Assembly (NCBI GenBank): GCA_903873355.1
Contig: CAIQOG010000565.1
Location: forward strand, 1 to 6,972
Origin: an uncultured Bacteroidales bacterium
GTDB taxonomy: Bacteria > Bacteroidota > Bacteroidia > Bacteroidales > Paludibacteraceae
Direction of reading: 5' to 3'
Length of the DNA stretch: 6,972 nucleotides
A model generated the notes under the pieces. It was given only the letters and a program-made list of their open reading frames with translations, ran no database searches and was not told the origin of the DNA. A program made the translations under genes and the position numbers. Shown here one piece after another: positions 6,231-6,972 of the stretch (its first letter is position 1; every line of letters begins with the position of its first letter).

Positions 6231-6270
6231 AATTAAAAAGAGATTCCGGGGTGTAAATAAACACCCCGGA
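6231..6270 (-). terminator. Intercistronic hairpin: terminator or attenuator before the 313-aa gene
   Basis: On the minus strand TCCGGGGTGT (from 6270) pairs perfectly with ACACCCCGGA (to 6245) around a 6-nt loop, followed by ATCTCTTTTTAATT. This GC-rich stem with its T-tract looks like an intrinsic terminator for the gene ending at 6303. It lies only 15 bases before the ATG at 6215, leaving no room for a full promoter after it, so the next gene must be read through it or its promoter overlaps the hairpin. Confidence 0.75.
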
Positions 6271-6302
6271 TTTTCTCCAATTTTAAAAAATACGACAAAC
6301 AA

Positions 6303-6972
6303 TTATTTTAACACCACCTTTTGTGTATACTGTTTATCACCTACTGTAGCCTTAATCAAATATAGTCCGTTGTTCAAGTTGTTTCTTTGAACAGTGATGG
6401 TTTTAACTCCATCAACATTACCATTAAATAATGACTTAACAAATTTACCTTGCATATCATACATGGTTACCGATGCATCAGCAATGGTAGTAGAGTTTAA
6501 TGTAAATACAATGCTGGATTGTATTTGACTTGGATAAACACTAAATTGTTCAGTAATTTGATTTAGTTCATTAGTTGTTGATAATGATTTGATATGAAAT
6601 GCAGCAGGAGTTGTTATATTCCCAACTGACACTAAACTTTCAAAATCAACTGCTTCCTCAACTTCATAAGTTTGTGAAGTTTTAGGATCAAATACTTTAC
6701 AACTCATTCCACTTAGTGACTCTAAATCAGAACCTACAGTTACATTAAAAGTATTGTCCGAAAGAGTTCCTGCACCAAAACATTGACCATTTTTAAAGAT
6801 ACCCATTTGCATACCTTCATGTTGATACAAACTTCCGTTTTTATAAACCTGAGCTAAAACCGGCATTGCATAGCGTTGACCAACTTCAGGAGTCCATACA
6901 GTTTTATCTGTATTATTAGCATTCAATGATTTTACTTTTACAGCAGTTAATGCATTGTTTGTAGGGAAACTA
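6303..6972 (-). CDS. T9SS-exported protein: shared module plus sorting domain, 5' end outside window
   Basis: The frame is open from the right edge to TAA at 6305-6303, about 222 codons visible. The first residues read SFPTNNALTAVKVKSLNANN, which looks like the end of a signal peptide and mature start rather than a protein start; no ATG is in frame, and a TTG at 6926-6924 is not needed as a start. The module follows (visible residues about 25-127): YAMPVLAQVYKNG, GIFKNGQCFGAG, CKVFDPKTSQTYEV and VGNITTPAAF. It is the most diverged of the four, with a shortened middle loop lacking the NSPVGP stretch and a second cysteine. The T9SS type-A sorting domain (about 143-222) has FSVYPSQIQ where most have YPNP, then VTMYDMQG, NNGLYLIKA and the ending TQKVVLK. 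It is probably the first of the visible cargo genes transcribed. Confidence 0.88.
   Translation of the reverse strand, partial: SFPTNNALTAVKVKSLNANNTDKTVWTPEVGQRYAMPVLAQVYKNGSLYQHEGMQMGIFKNGQCFGAGTLSDNTFNVTVGSDLESLSGMSCKVFDPKTSQTYEVEEAVDFESLVSVGNITTPAAFHIKSLSTTNELNQITEQFSVYPSQIQSSIVFTLNSTTIADASVTMYDMQGKFVKSLFNGNVDGVKTITVQRNNLNNGLYLIKATVGDKQYTQKVVLK

Overview
The window looks like an AT-rich stretch of a Bacteroidetes chromosome, probably order Bacteroidales. The evidence is a run of exported proteins ending in type IX secretion (T9SS) C-terminal sorting domains, start codons preceded by A-rich sequence without a Shine-Dalgarno, and a 58-residue protein of a type I associate with Bacteroidales. 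The species cannot be named from the sequence.

Layout. Bases 1-177 (+) are the 3' end of a carboxypeptidase-regulatory-like beta-sandwich protein, closed by a hairpin terminator at 208-243. Bases 345-1094 (+) encode a complete OmpR/PhoB-type response regulator with no histidine kinase in view. Its last 24 or so codons run into a degenerate, antisense piece of what looks like an ISAon1-type transposase (about 1017-1218). A perfect 50-nt palindrome (1234-1283) then separates the convergent + and - strand units.

Everything from 1300 to the right edge is on the - strand. In transcription order it contains: a 5'-truncated T9SS cargo gene (6303 to the edge); an intercistronic hairpin (6231-6270); a 313-aa T9SS cargo gene (5274-6215); a 238-aa T9SS cargo gene (4484-5200); a terminator (4392-4440); an 83-aa orphan ORF (3880-4131); a 749-aa T9SS cargo gene (1512-3761); and the 58-aa gene (1300-1476), which is easily missed.

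The notable content is a four-member paralogous family. All four proteins share a module of about 100 residues directly after the export signal (motifs YxMPxLxxVYKN, GxFKxxxCxG, KxYDPxT, VGxxxxP). They differ in what lies between this module and the sorting domain: nothing, one InlB-like repeat, or the same repeat plus several hundred residues of beta-rich sequence. The two longer complete proteins share a 181-residue ungapped block of roughly 82% identity but carry different sorting domains, which points to duplication and domain shuffling. The products are most likely surface-attached or secreted through T9SS. Their ligand or function cannot be read from the sequence, and no T9SS machinery gene is present here.
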